Of a stretch of 49,901 nucleotides of DNA, positions 39,669 to 48,122 are shown piece by piece. Origin of the DNA: Planctomycetota bacterium (GTDB taxonomy: Bacteria; Planctomycetota; Phycisphaerae; Phycisphaerales; UBA1924). The notes under the pieces were generated by a model. The model saw nothing but the letters and a program-made list of their open reading frames with translations, searched no databases and was not told where the DNA came from. Location: positions 1 through 49,901 of the forward strand of contig JAEYUO010000003.1 of assembly GCA_023432465.1 (NCBI GenBank), in the 5' to 3' direction. A program made the position numbers and the translations under genes. How positions within the stretch are numbered: the stretch's first letter is position 1; the number at the start of each line of letters is the position of its first letter.

Positions 39669-41807
39669 ATGTCATCACTTCTCCCGTTGCTGGGCACCAT
39701 TGGCGACCTCTTGCTGGTCGTGCTGGGCTTCAGCCTGATCATCGTGGTTCATGAACTGGGGCACTTCCTCGCGGCGCGGTGGGCGGGTGTCCGCGTGCTG
39801 GCGTTTGCGGTGGGGTTCGGCCCGTGCCTGCTGTCGTATCGCAAGGGGTTCGGGGCGCGGCGGGGCTCGAGCGAGATGGAGTACAACCGGCGATTGAAGA
39901 TCGATCCAACGGTTGCCCACTCGCTGGACATCAGCTCGACGGAGTATCGCCTGAATGCCCTGCCGTTCGGCGGGTATGTGAAGATGCTGGGGCAGGATGA
40001 TGCGGACCCGGGTGCGACGAGCGATGCCCCGGACTCGTTCCAGACGTGCCCGGTGTGGAAGCGGATGGTGATCATCTCGGCGGGCGTGGTGATGAATGTG
40101 ATTCTGGCGGCCGCGCTGTTCATCGTGGTGTTCACGGTGGGCCTGAAGACGGAGCCGGCGCGGATTGGGTCGGTGATGCCGGGGAAACCCGCCGCGACGG
40201 CGGTCGCTGTGAATGGGATTGAGGCTGGGGTGACCGAGCCGGGGCTGCGTCCGGGGGACACGGTCGTGTCGATCGATGGGGAGGAGCCGGTCAAGTTCCA
40301 GGACCTGGTCCTGGCATCGGCGATGGCGGGGCGCTCGCGGCCGCTTTCGGTGGTGGTGCGGCGTGATGGCGTGGATGTTCCGCTTCGGTACGAGATCTCG
40401 CCGGAGGTCGAGCCGGAGACCAAGTTGCAGATGCTGGGGATTGGGCCGCTGATGTCCAACCGGCTGCCGGAAGCGAAGACCGCCGCGGAGCGGGAGGCGT
40501 TTGACACGCTGGTGGAATCGACCCAGATCGCCGGGCTTGAGCCGGGGATGACGCTGGTTCGGATCGACGGGAAGACGGTGACGACCGCGCATGACCTGAG
40601 CCGCGCGGCGGAGAGATCGGGCGGGGATCCGCTGACGGCGGTGTTTGAGAACGCGGAAGGGAACGAGGTTGCGATCACGCTCTCGCCGCGGTCGGAGCTC
40701 ATGTCGGCGCGGTTGCGGGTGAGTGATCCGCAGGCGGCGGAGATCGTGACGACGGACATCGAGCATCTTGCGGGCGTGGTGCCGGTGCTTCGGGTTGCAT
40801 CGGCGGGGAAGAACGCCGTCAAGGCGGGCTTGAAGACGGGGGACATCTTCTCGTTGCTGGGCACGGTCGAGTGGCCGAGCGTGACGGATGGAATCCTGCA
40901 GATCCGCGCGAGCAAGGGGAAGACGGTCCGCGCGGCGGTGATGCGGGCGCAGTCGGACGGCACGTGGAAGGAGGTCGATCTTGGGCAGGTGCCGGTCGAT
41001 CGGGAGGGACGGATCGGATTCACTGCGGGAGACTCCGCCGAGCACGCGGCGTTTGTCGCGGGGTGGCCGAAGCTGCCCTTCAGCGAGGCCGGGCAGTCGA
41101 GGCCGAGCGGCACGCTGCTTCCGCTGCTTCCCGGGAGTCAGATTCGCTCGGTCGCGGGTGTGGAGGTGCGGACGCTGGCGGATGCCCGTGCTGCGGTGAA
41201 GCGTGCGACCGCGGGCACCGTGGGCGAGGATGTGACGGTTGAGTTGGTGGCCGCGCTGCCGGCGCGGGAGGCCGGGGGCGAGGGAGCGGCGGAGACGATC
41301 CGATGGACGCTTCGAGAGGATGAGGTTGCGGCGGTGCAGGAACTGGGGTGGATGAGCCCGCTGAGCGAGGGCGTGTTCCTGCCGGAGATGACGGTGCTGA
41401 AGGCGTCGGGGCCGATCAACGCGGTGGGCATGGGTCTGCGCGAGACGCACAGCGTGATGCTGACGACGTATCTGACGTTTGCGCGGCTGTTCCAGGGGAC
41501 GGTGAAGGTCACGCACCTGAAGGGGCCGGTCGGGATCGCGCACATCGGTACGCTGCTGGCCGGGCGCGGTTGGGTGTGGCTGGTGTTCTTCATGGCGCTG
41601 ATCAGCGTGAACCTGGCGGTGATCAACTTCCTGCCGATCCCGATCGCCGATGGCGGGCACATGGTGTTTTTGATCTATGAACAGGCGACGGGGAAGCCGG
41701 TGTCGCCGATGGTGCAGAACATCTCCGCGCTTGTGGGGCTGGTGATGCTCGCCTCGCTGTTCCTGGTGGTGACGTTCAACGATCTGCGGGCACTGTTCAC
41801 GGGTTGA
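39669..41807 (+). CDS. RseP-like site-2 metalloprotease with several PDZ modules
   Basis: The 712-residue membrane protease cleaves within the bilayer. The zinc site is HELGH (His28, Glu29, His32) in the first helix, with GYVKMLGQDD after it and a second zinc ligand region NFLPIPIADGGH near residue 660. E. coli RseP has about 450 residues and two PDZ domains. Here at least three PDZ-like modules are visible: about 165-240 (GLRPGDTVVSIDGEEPV), 275-340 (LEPGMTLVRIDGKTV), and 365-430 (GLKTGDIFSLLG). A possible fourth lies near 475-540 (LLPGSQIRSVAGVEV). An insertion at 60-85 lies between the helices. It may act on anti-sigma factors or signal peptides. Confidence 0.9.
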   Translation: MSSLLPLLGTIGDLLLVVLGFSLIIVVHELGHFLAARWAGVRVLAFAVGFGPCLLSYRKGFGARRGSSEMEYNRRLKIDPTVAHSLDISSTEYRLNALPFGGYVKMLGQDDADPGATSDAPDSFQTCPVWKRMVIISAGVVMNVILAAALFIVVFTVGLKTEPARIGSVMPGKPAATAVAVNGIEAGVTEPGLRPGDTVVSIDGEEPVKFQDLVLASAMAGRSRPLSVVVRRDGVDVPLRYEISPEVEPETKLQMLGIGPLMSNRLPEAKTAAEREAFDTLVESTQIAGLEPGMTLVRIDGKTVTTAHDLSRAAERSGGDPLTAVFENAEGNEVAITLSPRSELMSARLRVSDPQAAEIVTTDIEHLAGVVPVLRVASAGKNAVKAGLKTGDIFSLLGTVEWPSVTDGILQIRASKGKTVRAAVMRAQSDGTWKEVDLGQVPVDREGRIGFTAGDSAEHAAFVAGWPKLPFSEAGQSRPSGTLLPLLPGSQIRSVAGVEVRTLADARAAVKRATAGTVGEDVTVELVAALPAREAGGEGAAETIRWTLREDEVAAVQELGWMSPLSEGVFLPEMTVLKASGPINAVGMGLRETHSVMLTTYLTFARLFQGTVKVTHLKGPVGIAHIGTLLAGRGWVWLVFFMALISVNLAVINFLPIPIADGGHMVFLIYEQATGKPVSPMVQNISALVGLVMLASLFLVVTFNDLRALFTG

Positions 41808-41832
41808 CCCCCGGGCGGCTACAACTACGCCC

Positions 41833-42795
41833 ATGAATGTGGTCGGGCTTGTGGTGCTGCTTGCTGCCGGGCTTGCGCTGTTTGCGCTGGCGGTGACCGC
41901 ATTCACGGCATGGACATCGACGCATCCGGCCCGCCGCACCTATAGCTGGGCGGTGGTGCGAGGCATTCCCGGCGATCCCTCGGAAGTGCGGATACCGGGG
42001 GCGGCACGGTCGACGTTCAGTTCCTGGACGTTTTCATCTCGTGGGATGGAGTTGCCGGTCTGGGATGTGCCCGGGTTCGCGCCGGCGGGGCCAACAGCGG
42101 TGATCACGCACGGCTGGGGGGATTCTCGCGTGGTTGCGCTTTCGCGCTTGCCCGCGCTGCTGCCCTGCTGCCGGCGGATCGTGCTGTGGGACTTGCCGGG
42201 GCATGGCGATGCGCCGGGTGTGTGCACGCTTGGCACGCGCGAGGTTGAGGACCTGGAGCGGCTGCTGGAGCGGGTGGGGGCGGATGCGCCGGTGCTTCTG
42301 TACGGCTCATCGCTGGGGGCGGGGGTGTCGATCGTGGTCGCGGCGGCTGGGCGAACGGCAGCGCCGATCATCGGGGTGATCGCCGAGGCCCCGTATCGCG
42401 TGCCGCGAGTGCCAGCCGAACGCGTGCTGTCGCTTCGTGGGCTGCCGCATCGGTGGAACATTCCCGCCGCGATGGGCGGACTGGGGATGTGGCTGGGATA
42501 CGGCCTGTCGTGGGTGCGTCGTGGGCGCGACGCGGGGGGCTTTGACCGTGTGCTGCACGCGGCGAGGCTCGGCGTGCCGCTGCTGGTGTTGCACGGCACC
42601 GAGGACGAGGTGTGCCCGATCGATGATGGCCGAACGATCGCCGCGGCGGTGCCGGATGGGCGGGGCAGGCTCGTGGAGGTTGAAGGGGCCTCGCACAACA
42701 ACCTGTGGACGGAGGATGGGTTCATCCCGGTGAGCGCGGGGGCGGTGGCGGAGTTTGTTGGCTCGCTCAGCTTGCCGATTGCTTCAGCCGGTTGA
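41833..42795 (+). CDS. Membrane-anchored alpha/beta hydrolase
   Basis: The 320-residue product starts with a membrane helix (VVGLVVLLAAGLALFALAVT). The hydrolase fold follows: AVITHGWGDSRVVALSRLPA, LWDLPGHGDAPGV, the nucleophile elbow LLYGSSLGAGVSIV (Ser in GSSLG), Asp in LVLHGTEDEVCPI, and His in VEGASHNNLW. It resembles serine aminopeptidase S33/BAAT-like hydrolases. It lies 25 bases after the site-2 protease on the same strand and could be cotranscribed. Its last 29 bases overlap the convergent DUF4259 gene. Confidence 0.82.
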   Translation: MNVVGLVVLLAAGLALFALAVTAFTAWTSTHPARRTYSWAVVRGIPGDPSEVRIPGAARSTFSSWTFSSRGMELPVWDVPGFAPAGPTAVITHGWGDSRVVALSRLPALLPCCRRIVLWDLPGHGDAPGVCTLGTREVEDLERLLERVGADAPVLLYGSSLGAGVSIVVAAAGRTAAPIIGVIAEAPYRVPRVPAERVLSLRGLPHRWNIPAAMGGLGMWLGYGLSWVRRGRDAGGFDRVLHAARLGVPLLVLHGTEDEVCPIDDGRTIAAAVPDGRGRLVEVEGASHNNLWTEDGFIPVSAGAVAEFVGSLSLPIASAG

Positions 42796-43207
42796 TCAGG
42801 CCGTCGACTTCGGACTGCCACGTTCGGATTTCATCGTCATCGCAGAAACAACTGAGGAAGATTTCATTCGAGCGGGCTTTCTGCAGGGCGCGGACGGCGG
42901 TGTCGACGAGCCGCACAGTGGCGGCGGACCTGTTGGCCGCGACCCACGCCTTCAACTGATCGGGGAACTCGGGGGAAGCGTGGCCCCGCATCGCGGCGAT
43001 GACTTCGGCCGCCACGACCGCGATCGGGCAGGCGTCCTCATCGTCGAGATACTCCATCAGGGCGATGCGCGACTCGGAGTGGCCGTCTTCCTCCAAGATG
43101 CCGTTGAGCGCACAGAGAAGTTCGTTGACACTTGGCTCGTCACCGAACTCCCCGACCCAGTCGAGGGCCGTGTCGTTCTCGAAGCTGCCAAAGCCCCATG
43201 TGCCCAT
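42767..43207 (-). CDS. DUF4259 family protein
   Basis: The 146-residue protein starts MGTWGFGSFENDTALDWVGE, the hallmark of DUF4259. It continues with acidic helices (LEEDGHSESRIALMEYLDDE, ACPIAVVAAEVIAAMRGHAS) and ends in a helix WQSEVDGLINRLKQ. The function of the family is unknown; members are small, acidic and cytoplasmic. It overlaps the end of the convergent hydrolase gene. It follows recA on the same strand, separated by a terminator hairpin. Confidence 0.88.
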   Translation of the reverse strand: MGTWGFGSFENDTALDWVGEFGDEPSVNELLCALNGILEEDGHSESRIALMEYLDDEDACPIAVVAAEVIAAMRGHASPEFPDQLKAWVAANRSAATVRLVDTAVRALQKARSNEIFLSCFCDDDEIRTWQSEVDGLINRLKQSAS

Positions 43208-43242
43208 GTTCGAGTCTCCCGGTGTGAACTGCCGCGAGTGGC

Positions 43243-43284
43243 TGGCTCAAGAAAGCGGGCCGCGGGTTGTTCACCCACGGCCCG
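43243..43284 (-). terminator. Terminator after recA
   Basis: The stem CGGGCCG (43256-43262) pairs with CGGCCCG (43278-43284), extended by GGGT/ACCC around a short loop. On the minus strand a CTTTCTTG run follows. It lies 44 bases after the recA stop. Confidence 0.7.
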
Positions 43285-43328
43285 TGGTGTGTCGTGTGAT
43301 CAATCGACCCGGATGAGGCCGGGGCGGT

Positions 43329-44471
<1,143 letters not shown>

Positions 44472-44634
44472 GAGGGCCCTCCTTTCTGCTGCCGGGCGTG
44501 GCTGGCGGGGCCGACTCCCATCGGGAGGGCGAGGCCAGGCGCACCGGGTCCCAACGCGGAGTCCGGGGCTTCCACTTCCGTGTGGGAGCGTTACCGGGTC
44601 GGGGGCGGCGATGGACGCGAGCCCGACGGAACGG

Positions 44635-44670
44635 AGTTTACCAACTCCCAAACAGTTGTCAATGTTTGGG
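44635..44670 (-). promoter_or_regulatory. recA promoter with overlapping inverted-repeat operator
   Basis: Minus strand: a perfect TTGACA (44662-44657), 16 bases, TAAACT (44640-44635). The -35 lies in the centre of a perfect inverted repeat CCCAAACA-N8-TGTTTGGG (44647-44670). A protein on this repeat would block the polymerase, as LexA does at recA promoters elsewhere. The leader is about 160 bases. The remainder of the 44472-44726 gap shows nothing else. Confidence 0.7.
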
Positions 44671-44726
44671 CTCTGAGGGGCGTTCTTTGTTGTGGAAAAG
44701 TACGGAAGTCTTGCTGTTGTCAGGTG

Positions 44727-45797
44727 TTAGCACGCAGACTCGCTGACCTCGGAGCGGTTCGGATTTGCCCCGCACGAGTCGCGGATCACGAGTTCGGGCT
44801 GGAGGACAACCGAGACCGACTCGCTGTTTGGTTGCGCGATGCGCCGCCAGAGCAGTTCCCAGGATTTGGCGACAAGGGCCGCTTGATCCTGACGAACACT
44901 GGTGATGGGGACTTCGAGATACTCGGTGTCGTCGATGCTGTCATAGCCGACGATGGCGACATCGGCCGGGACGCGTCGGCCCTCATCGAGAAGGCCGCGA
45001 TACGCGCCGATGGCCATGTCATCGTTCAGGCAGAAGATCGCATCGAAGTCGAGGTTGGTGGCGATCGCATCTCGGATGCACTGGCGCGCGGCAGCGCGGG
45101 TTTCATCGCGTGCGGAGAGGATGAGCGGGGTGTGGCCGGCGCGAGCGATGACACGCTCGTACATCTGCGCGCGGGCGAGGCTGATGCTGGGGATGGAGCA
45201 GCCGCCTGTGAGGTGGGCGATGCGGGTGCGGCCGTTACGGAGGAGGTGCTGGGTCGCGGCCTCGGCACCGGCGTGGGGGTCAAACGTGACGGAGTCGAGG
45301 CCGGTGATGGGCTCGCTGCCGGCGACGATCACGGGGACCGCGCGGCCGCGGGCATGGGCACGTTCGAAGTAGGCCTGGATCCGACGGGGGCAATCGACGC
45401 CGATGATGCCATCGACCTTCCACGCGGAGGGGCTGATGGCACGGGTCTGGGTGTTGAGAAAGTCAGGCTCGCCGCCCTCATCGTTGAAGCCGGAGAGGAT
45501 GAGGTCGGAACCCTCGGCGGCGGCGATGGACTGCATGCCGTGGATGATTCGGGCGTAGAACGGGGCGTTGGGGTTGCGGATCCAGAGGGCGATGACTCCC
45601 ATGCGGTGGGCGGGGGCAGAGCCATCGGGGCGAGAGGCGACGTAGCCAAGTTCAGCGGCGACTTCGATGACGCGCTTGCGCGTCGATTCGGAGATGAAGT
45701 TCTGTCCCTTCCCGCTCAGGACCCTTGAAACGGTGGCGGGAGAGAGATTGAGTCGGCGCGCGATGAGCGCCATCGTCACAGTCATTTTGCGCCCCAT
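44727..45797 (-). CDS. LacI family transcriptional regulator
   Basis: Starts at 45797 (MGRKMTVTMALIA) or 45785 are both possible, as is a GTG at 45812; the first ATG is used, giving 356 residues. The N-terminal helix-turn-helix and hinge are MALIARRLNLSPATVSRVLS and TRKRVIEVAAELGYVASRPD. The sugar-binding-type core runs from about 65 (MGVIALWIRNPNAPFYARII) through GIIGVDCPRR, AIFCLNDDMAIGAYRGLL and VAIVGYDSIDDTEYLEVPIT. No sugar-use genes lie next to it, so the regulon is unknown. It precedes recA on the same strand, but recA has its own promoter. Confidence 0.92.
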   Translation of the reverse strand: MGRKMTVTMALIARRLNLSPATVSRVLSGKGQNFISESTRKRVIEVAAELGYVASRPDGSAPAHRMGVIALWIRNPNAPFYARIIHGMQSIAAAEGSDLILSGFNDEGGEPDFLNTQTRAISPSAWKVDGIIGVDCPRRIQAYFERAHARGRAVPVIVAGSEPITGLDSVTFDPHAGAEAATQHLLRNGRTRIAHLTGGCSIPSISLARAQMYERVIARAGHTPLILSARDETRAAARQCIRDAIATNLDFDAIFCLNDDMAIGAYRGLLDEGRRVPADVAIVGYDSIDDTEYLEVPITSVRQDQAALVAKSWELLWRRIAQPNSESVSVVLQPELVIRDSCGANPNRSEVSESAC

Positions 45798-45865
45798 GAG
45801 GAGGTCGAGCACGCATGACCTTGGCGTGTACGAATCTTACGTGCTCGATGGCCGGTGGTTCCAAG

Positions 45866-45875
45866 GTGCATGCAC
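45866..45875. promoter_or_regulatory. Palindrome in the LacI/DUF1579 divergent region
   Basis: GTGCATGCAC is a perfect ten-base palindrome, 69 bases upstream of the LacI-type start. TAAGAT (minus strand, 45839-45834) may be that gene's -10. LacI-type proteins bind such short palindromes, so it may be an autoregulatory operator. The remaining bases of 45813-46040 show a GC hairpin (GCGGGC-AC-GCCCGC) and no gene. Confidence 0.35.
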
Positions 45876-46040
45876 GTTTCGGGTACGCAGGAAAGGGGAG
45901 CGGCCTGCGCGGACCGGGAAAAAGCACCTTCGAGTCCGCGGGGCGGGCACGCCCGCGTGGCGTGCGCGAGATGACGGGATAGGATGCGTCAGCGGAGGTG
46001 GCGGGAAGCGCAGGGGGTGGGGCGCACCAAGGAGATGAAC

Positions 46041-46694
46041 ATGCGTATCGGGAGGATGACTCGTCACATCGCGATTGCCGCGGCGTTGATCGGCCTTGGA
46101 GCGGCATCGACGCTCGCGCTCCAGCAGCCTGAAGGGGCGACGCCGCCCGCCGGTGAGATGCCGGACTTCTCGAAGATGTCGAAGAAGGAACTGGCGGCGA
46201 TGATGGAGGCGATGGGCGGGCGCAGCGAGGAGCACGACCTGCTGGGGTTCATGGTCGGGAAGTCCGAGCATGATGTGAAGATGACGATGGGGCACGGCAT
46301 CCCGGATATGACCGCGAAGGCGCTGGGCGAGGGGGAATGGATGCTGGGCAAGCGGTTTGTGGTGACACGGACGCGGCCCGCGCCGGGGGAGGAGATGGCG
46401 ACGGAGGCGATGAACATCTTCGGGTATGACACCCGGAAGAAGGAGTACTTCTGGATCGGGCTGGACACGATGGGGACGTACTTCGTGACCGCGTTCGGCG
46501 GGTATGACGAGGCGACGAAGACCTTCACACTCTTCGGTGAGGAGACGCACGAGCAGATCGGGAAGGTGCGGCACCGGATGATCATCACGGTGACCGGCGA
46601 TCGGACTTCGACCTCGGCGATTGAGTTTGAGATGCAGCCGGGAACGAACACCTGGAGCAGGGTCGTCGAGATTCAATCGAAGTCGATCGAGTGA
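46041..46694 (+). CDS. Secreted DUF1579 family protein
   Basis: AAGGAG lies six bases before the ATG at 46041 and abuts the ATG at 46035, so 46041 is chosen. The 217-residue product has a signal peptide (IAIAAALIGLGAASTLALQQ), then a DUF1579 beta-barrel-like domain. That domain includes HDLLGFMVGKSEHDVKMTMG, a GKRFVVTRTRPAPGEE strand, NIFGYDTRKKEYFWIGLDTM, and a final IEFEMQPGTNTWSRV. DUF1579 is calycin-like and of unknown ligand. It is exported. A possible role in lipid or small-molecule binding is only an inference. Confidence 0.8.
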   Translation: MRIGRMTRHIAIAAALIGLGAASTLALQQPEGATPPAGEMPDFSKMSKKELAAMMEAMGGRSEEHDLLGFMVGKSEHDVKMTMGHGIPDMTAKALGEGEWMLGKRFVVTRTRPAPGEEMATEAMNIFGYDTRKKEYFWIGLDTMGTYFVTAFGGYDEATKTFTLFGEETHEQIGKVRHRMIITVTGDRTSTSAIEFEMQPGTNTWSRVVEIQSKSIE

Positions 46695-46716
46695 CATCGT
46701 CGGTTGCGGCGCGGCA

Positions 46717-47175
46717 TCAGCCCTGCTGCGGATCGGCATCGATGGCCTGATCGAGGTCCCCGGCGAGCGATTCGTAAAACTCGCTGACGAACCCGTTGGG
46801 CGAGTCGGCGAAGCGCTTGGCGACGCTGTCGATGGGCGCGGCGACGATGTCCGGCTGTTCTCGCCAGAGCGCGAGTGATGTTCCGGACTCGTCTTCGATG
46901 ATGCGCCACTGCATCTCGAAGACATCGGCGATCGCATCGCCCAGGCCGATTCCGACGGCGTTCACGACCATGTTGGCATCGGGGCGCTCCGACTCGGGCT
47001 GGGCGTGCCACCAGCGGACCACGGCATCGCAGGCGTCGAGGATGGTCGCCTCCTCGGGGAGGTCGAGTTGTTCCTGCTCGACGATGGCGGCGAGCAGCTC
47101 GCGGTGGTGTTCGAGCCAGTCGCGTTCATCAGGGTTCAGGTCGGAGACTTGGCGGCTGGATGGGTCTGTGGGCAT
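46717..47175 (-). CDS. DUF3806-like protein
   Basis: The 152-residue protein starts at the ATG at 47173-47175. It is acidic and alpha/beta: ERDWLEHHRELLAAIVEQEQ, VVNAVGIGLGDAIADVFEMQ, WRIIEDESGTSLALWREQPD and IVAAPIDSVAKRFADSPNGF. The LGDA...WRIIEDE...APIDSVAKR order is that of DUF3806. No function is known. It converges with the DUF1579 gene, 22 bases apart, and is divergent from the zinc-ribbon membrane protein. Confidence 0.65.
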   Translation of the reverse strand: MPTDPSSRQVSDLNPDERDWLEHHRELLAAIVEQEQLDLPEEATILDACDAVVRWWHAQPESERPDANMVVNAVGIGLGDAIADVFEMQWRIIEDESGTSLALWREQPDIVAAPIDSVAKRFADSPNGFVSEFYESLAGDLDQAIDADPQQG

Positions 47176-47271
47176 GCTGCGGCTCCGCCCTCCCCCCACG
47201 GCCCGATCTCGCGTGAGAGTGTACCGCGCGGCGGGCTTTGCGCCGAAGCTGGTTTCGGTTAGGATCCGGTG

Positions 47272-48057
47272 ATGAGCGTCGCGTGCCCGTGCGGGCAGGA
47301 CATCCCGATCGCGGACATCAATGTCGCCGAGGGGGTTGCGCTGTGCCGCGGGTGCGGGAAGCTGTCGAGGCTGATGGATCTGGCGACGCCGGTGGAGGAG
47401 GCCGCCGCGGCGGATGCGGCATCCGGGACGCCTCCGAGCGGGTGCCGGATCGAGGATCGGGGGACCGAGGTGACGCTGGTGGCATCGGCGAGGTCGCTGG
47501 CGTCGGCGGGCGGGCTGTTGTTCTTTGCGCTGTTCTGGAACGGGATCGTGAGCGTGTTTGTGGTTGTGGTCGCGGCGAGCCTGTGGGCGAATCTGGTTGG
47601 GCCGATTCCGGCGTGGTTTCCTGCGCCGAGCAACTCGGGAGGGTCGGGTGGGTCGGGCGGGGGAAGCAATGGCGCGATCATGCCGCTGGGGATGGCCCTG
47701 TTCATGTGTCTGTTCCTGACGCCGTTTGTGCTGATCGGCACGTTTGTTGCGATCAGCGCGCTGGTGTCGCTCTTGGGCAAGGTGGAGGTCCGGCTGCGCG
47801 GGCCGGATGGCGTGGTGTTCACGGGGATCGGGCCGATTGGCTGGCGGAAGCGGTTCGACGCATCGCAGGTCAAGGCGGTGCGGTTCGTGGATTCGAGCGT
47901 TGAGAAGAACGGGAAACGGGACCGGCTGATCGCCATCGAGGGCGAGCACAAGACGATCAAGCTGGGGTCGGTGCTTCCCGACCAGCGGCGGCTGTGGCTG
48001 GGCGGGGCGCTTCAGGCGGTGCTTGTGCCCACGGCGGGCAAGCGGCGGGGGCGGTAG
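47272..48057 (+). CDS. Zinc-ribbon membrane protein of unknown function
   Basis: The ATG at 47272 (or a GTG just before it) gives a 261-residue protein. The N-terminus has CPCGQDIPI and, about 20 residues later, CRGCGK, a four-cysteine zinc ribbon. Two membrane helices follow (SAGGLLFFALFWNGIVSVFV and AIMPLGMALFMCLFLTPFVL) with a Gly/Ser-rich loop between them, then a beta-rich cytoplasmic tail (KVEVRLRGPDGVVFTGIGPI). The layout is common in planctomycete membrane proteins whose role is unknown. The acyl-CoA carboxylase gene begins 65 bases later on the same strand. Confidence 0.75.
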   Translation: MSVACPCGQDIPIADINVAEGVALCRGCGKLSRLMDLATPVEEAAAADAASGTPPSGCRIEDRGTEVTLVASARSLASAGGLLFFALFWNGIVSVFVVVVAASLWANLVGPIPAWFPAPSNSGGSGGSGGGSNGAIMPLGMALFMCLFLTPFVLIGTFVAISALVSLLGKVEVRLRGPDGVVFTGIGPIGWRKRFDASQVKAVRFVDSSVEKNGKRDRLIAIEGEHKTIKLGSVLPDQRRLWLGGALQAVLVPTAGKRRGR

Positions 48058-48122
48058 GAGAACGGCCCGCCGGATACGCTTGTGCTTCTCCCTGAAGATG
48101 TGCTGTCCCTGCCGGAGGTTTC

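Noticed and set aside
39675..41939. A 754-codon minus-strand frame opposite the site-2 protease
   Set aside because: The protease on the other strand has zinc and PDZ motifs; the antisense frame is Arg/His-rich without any domain.
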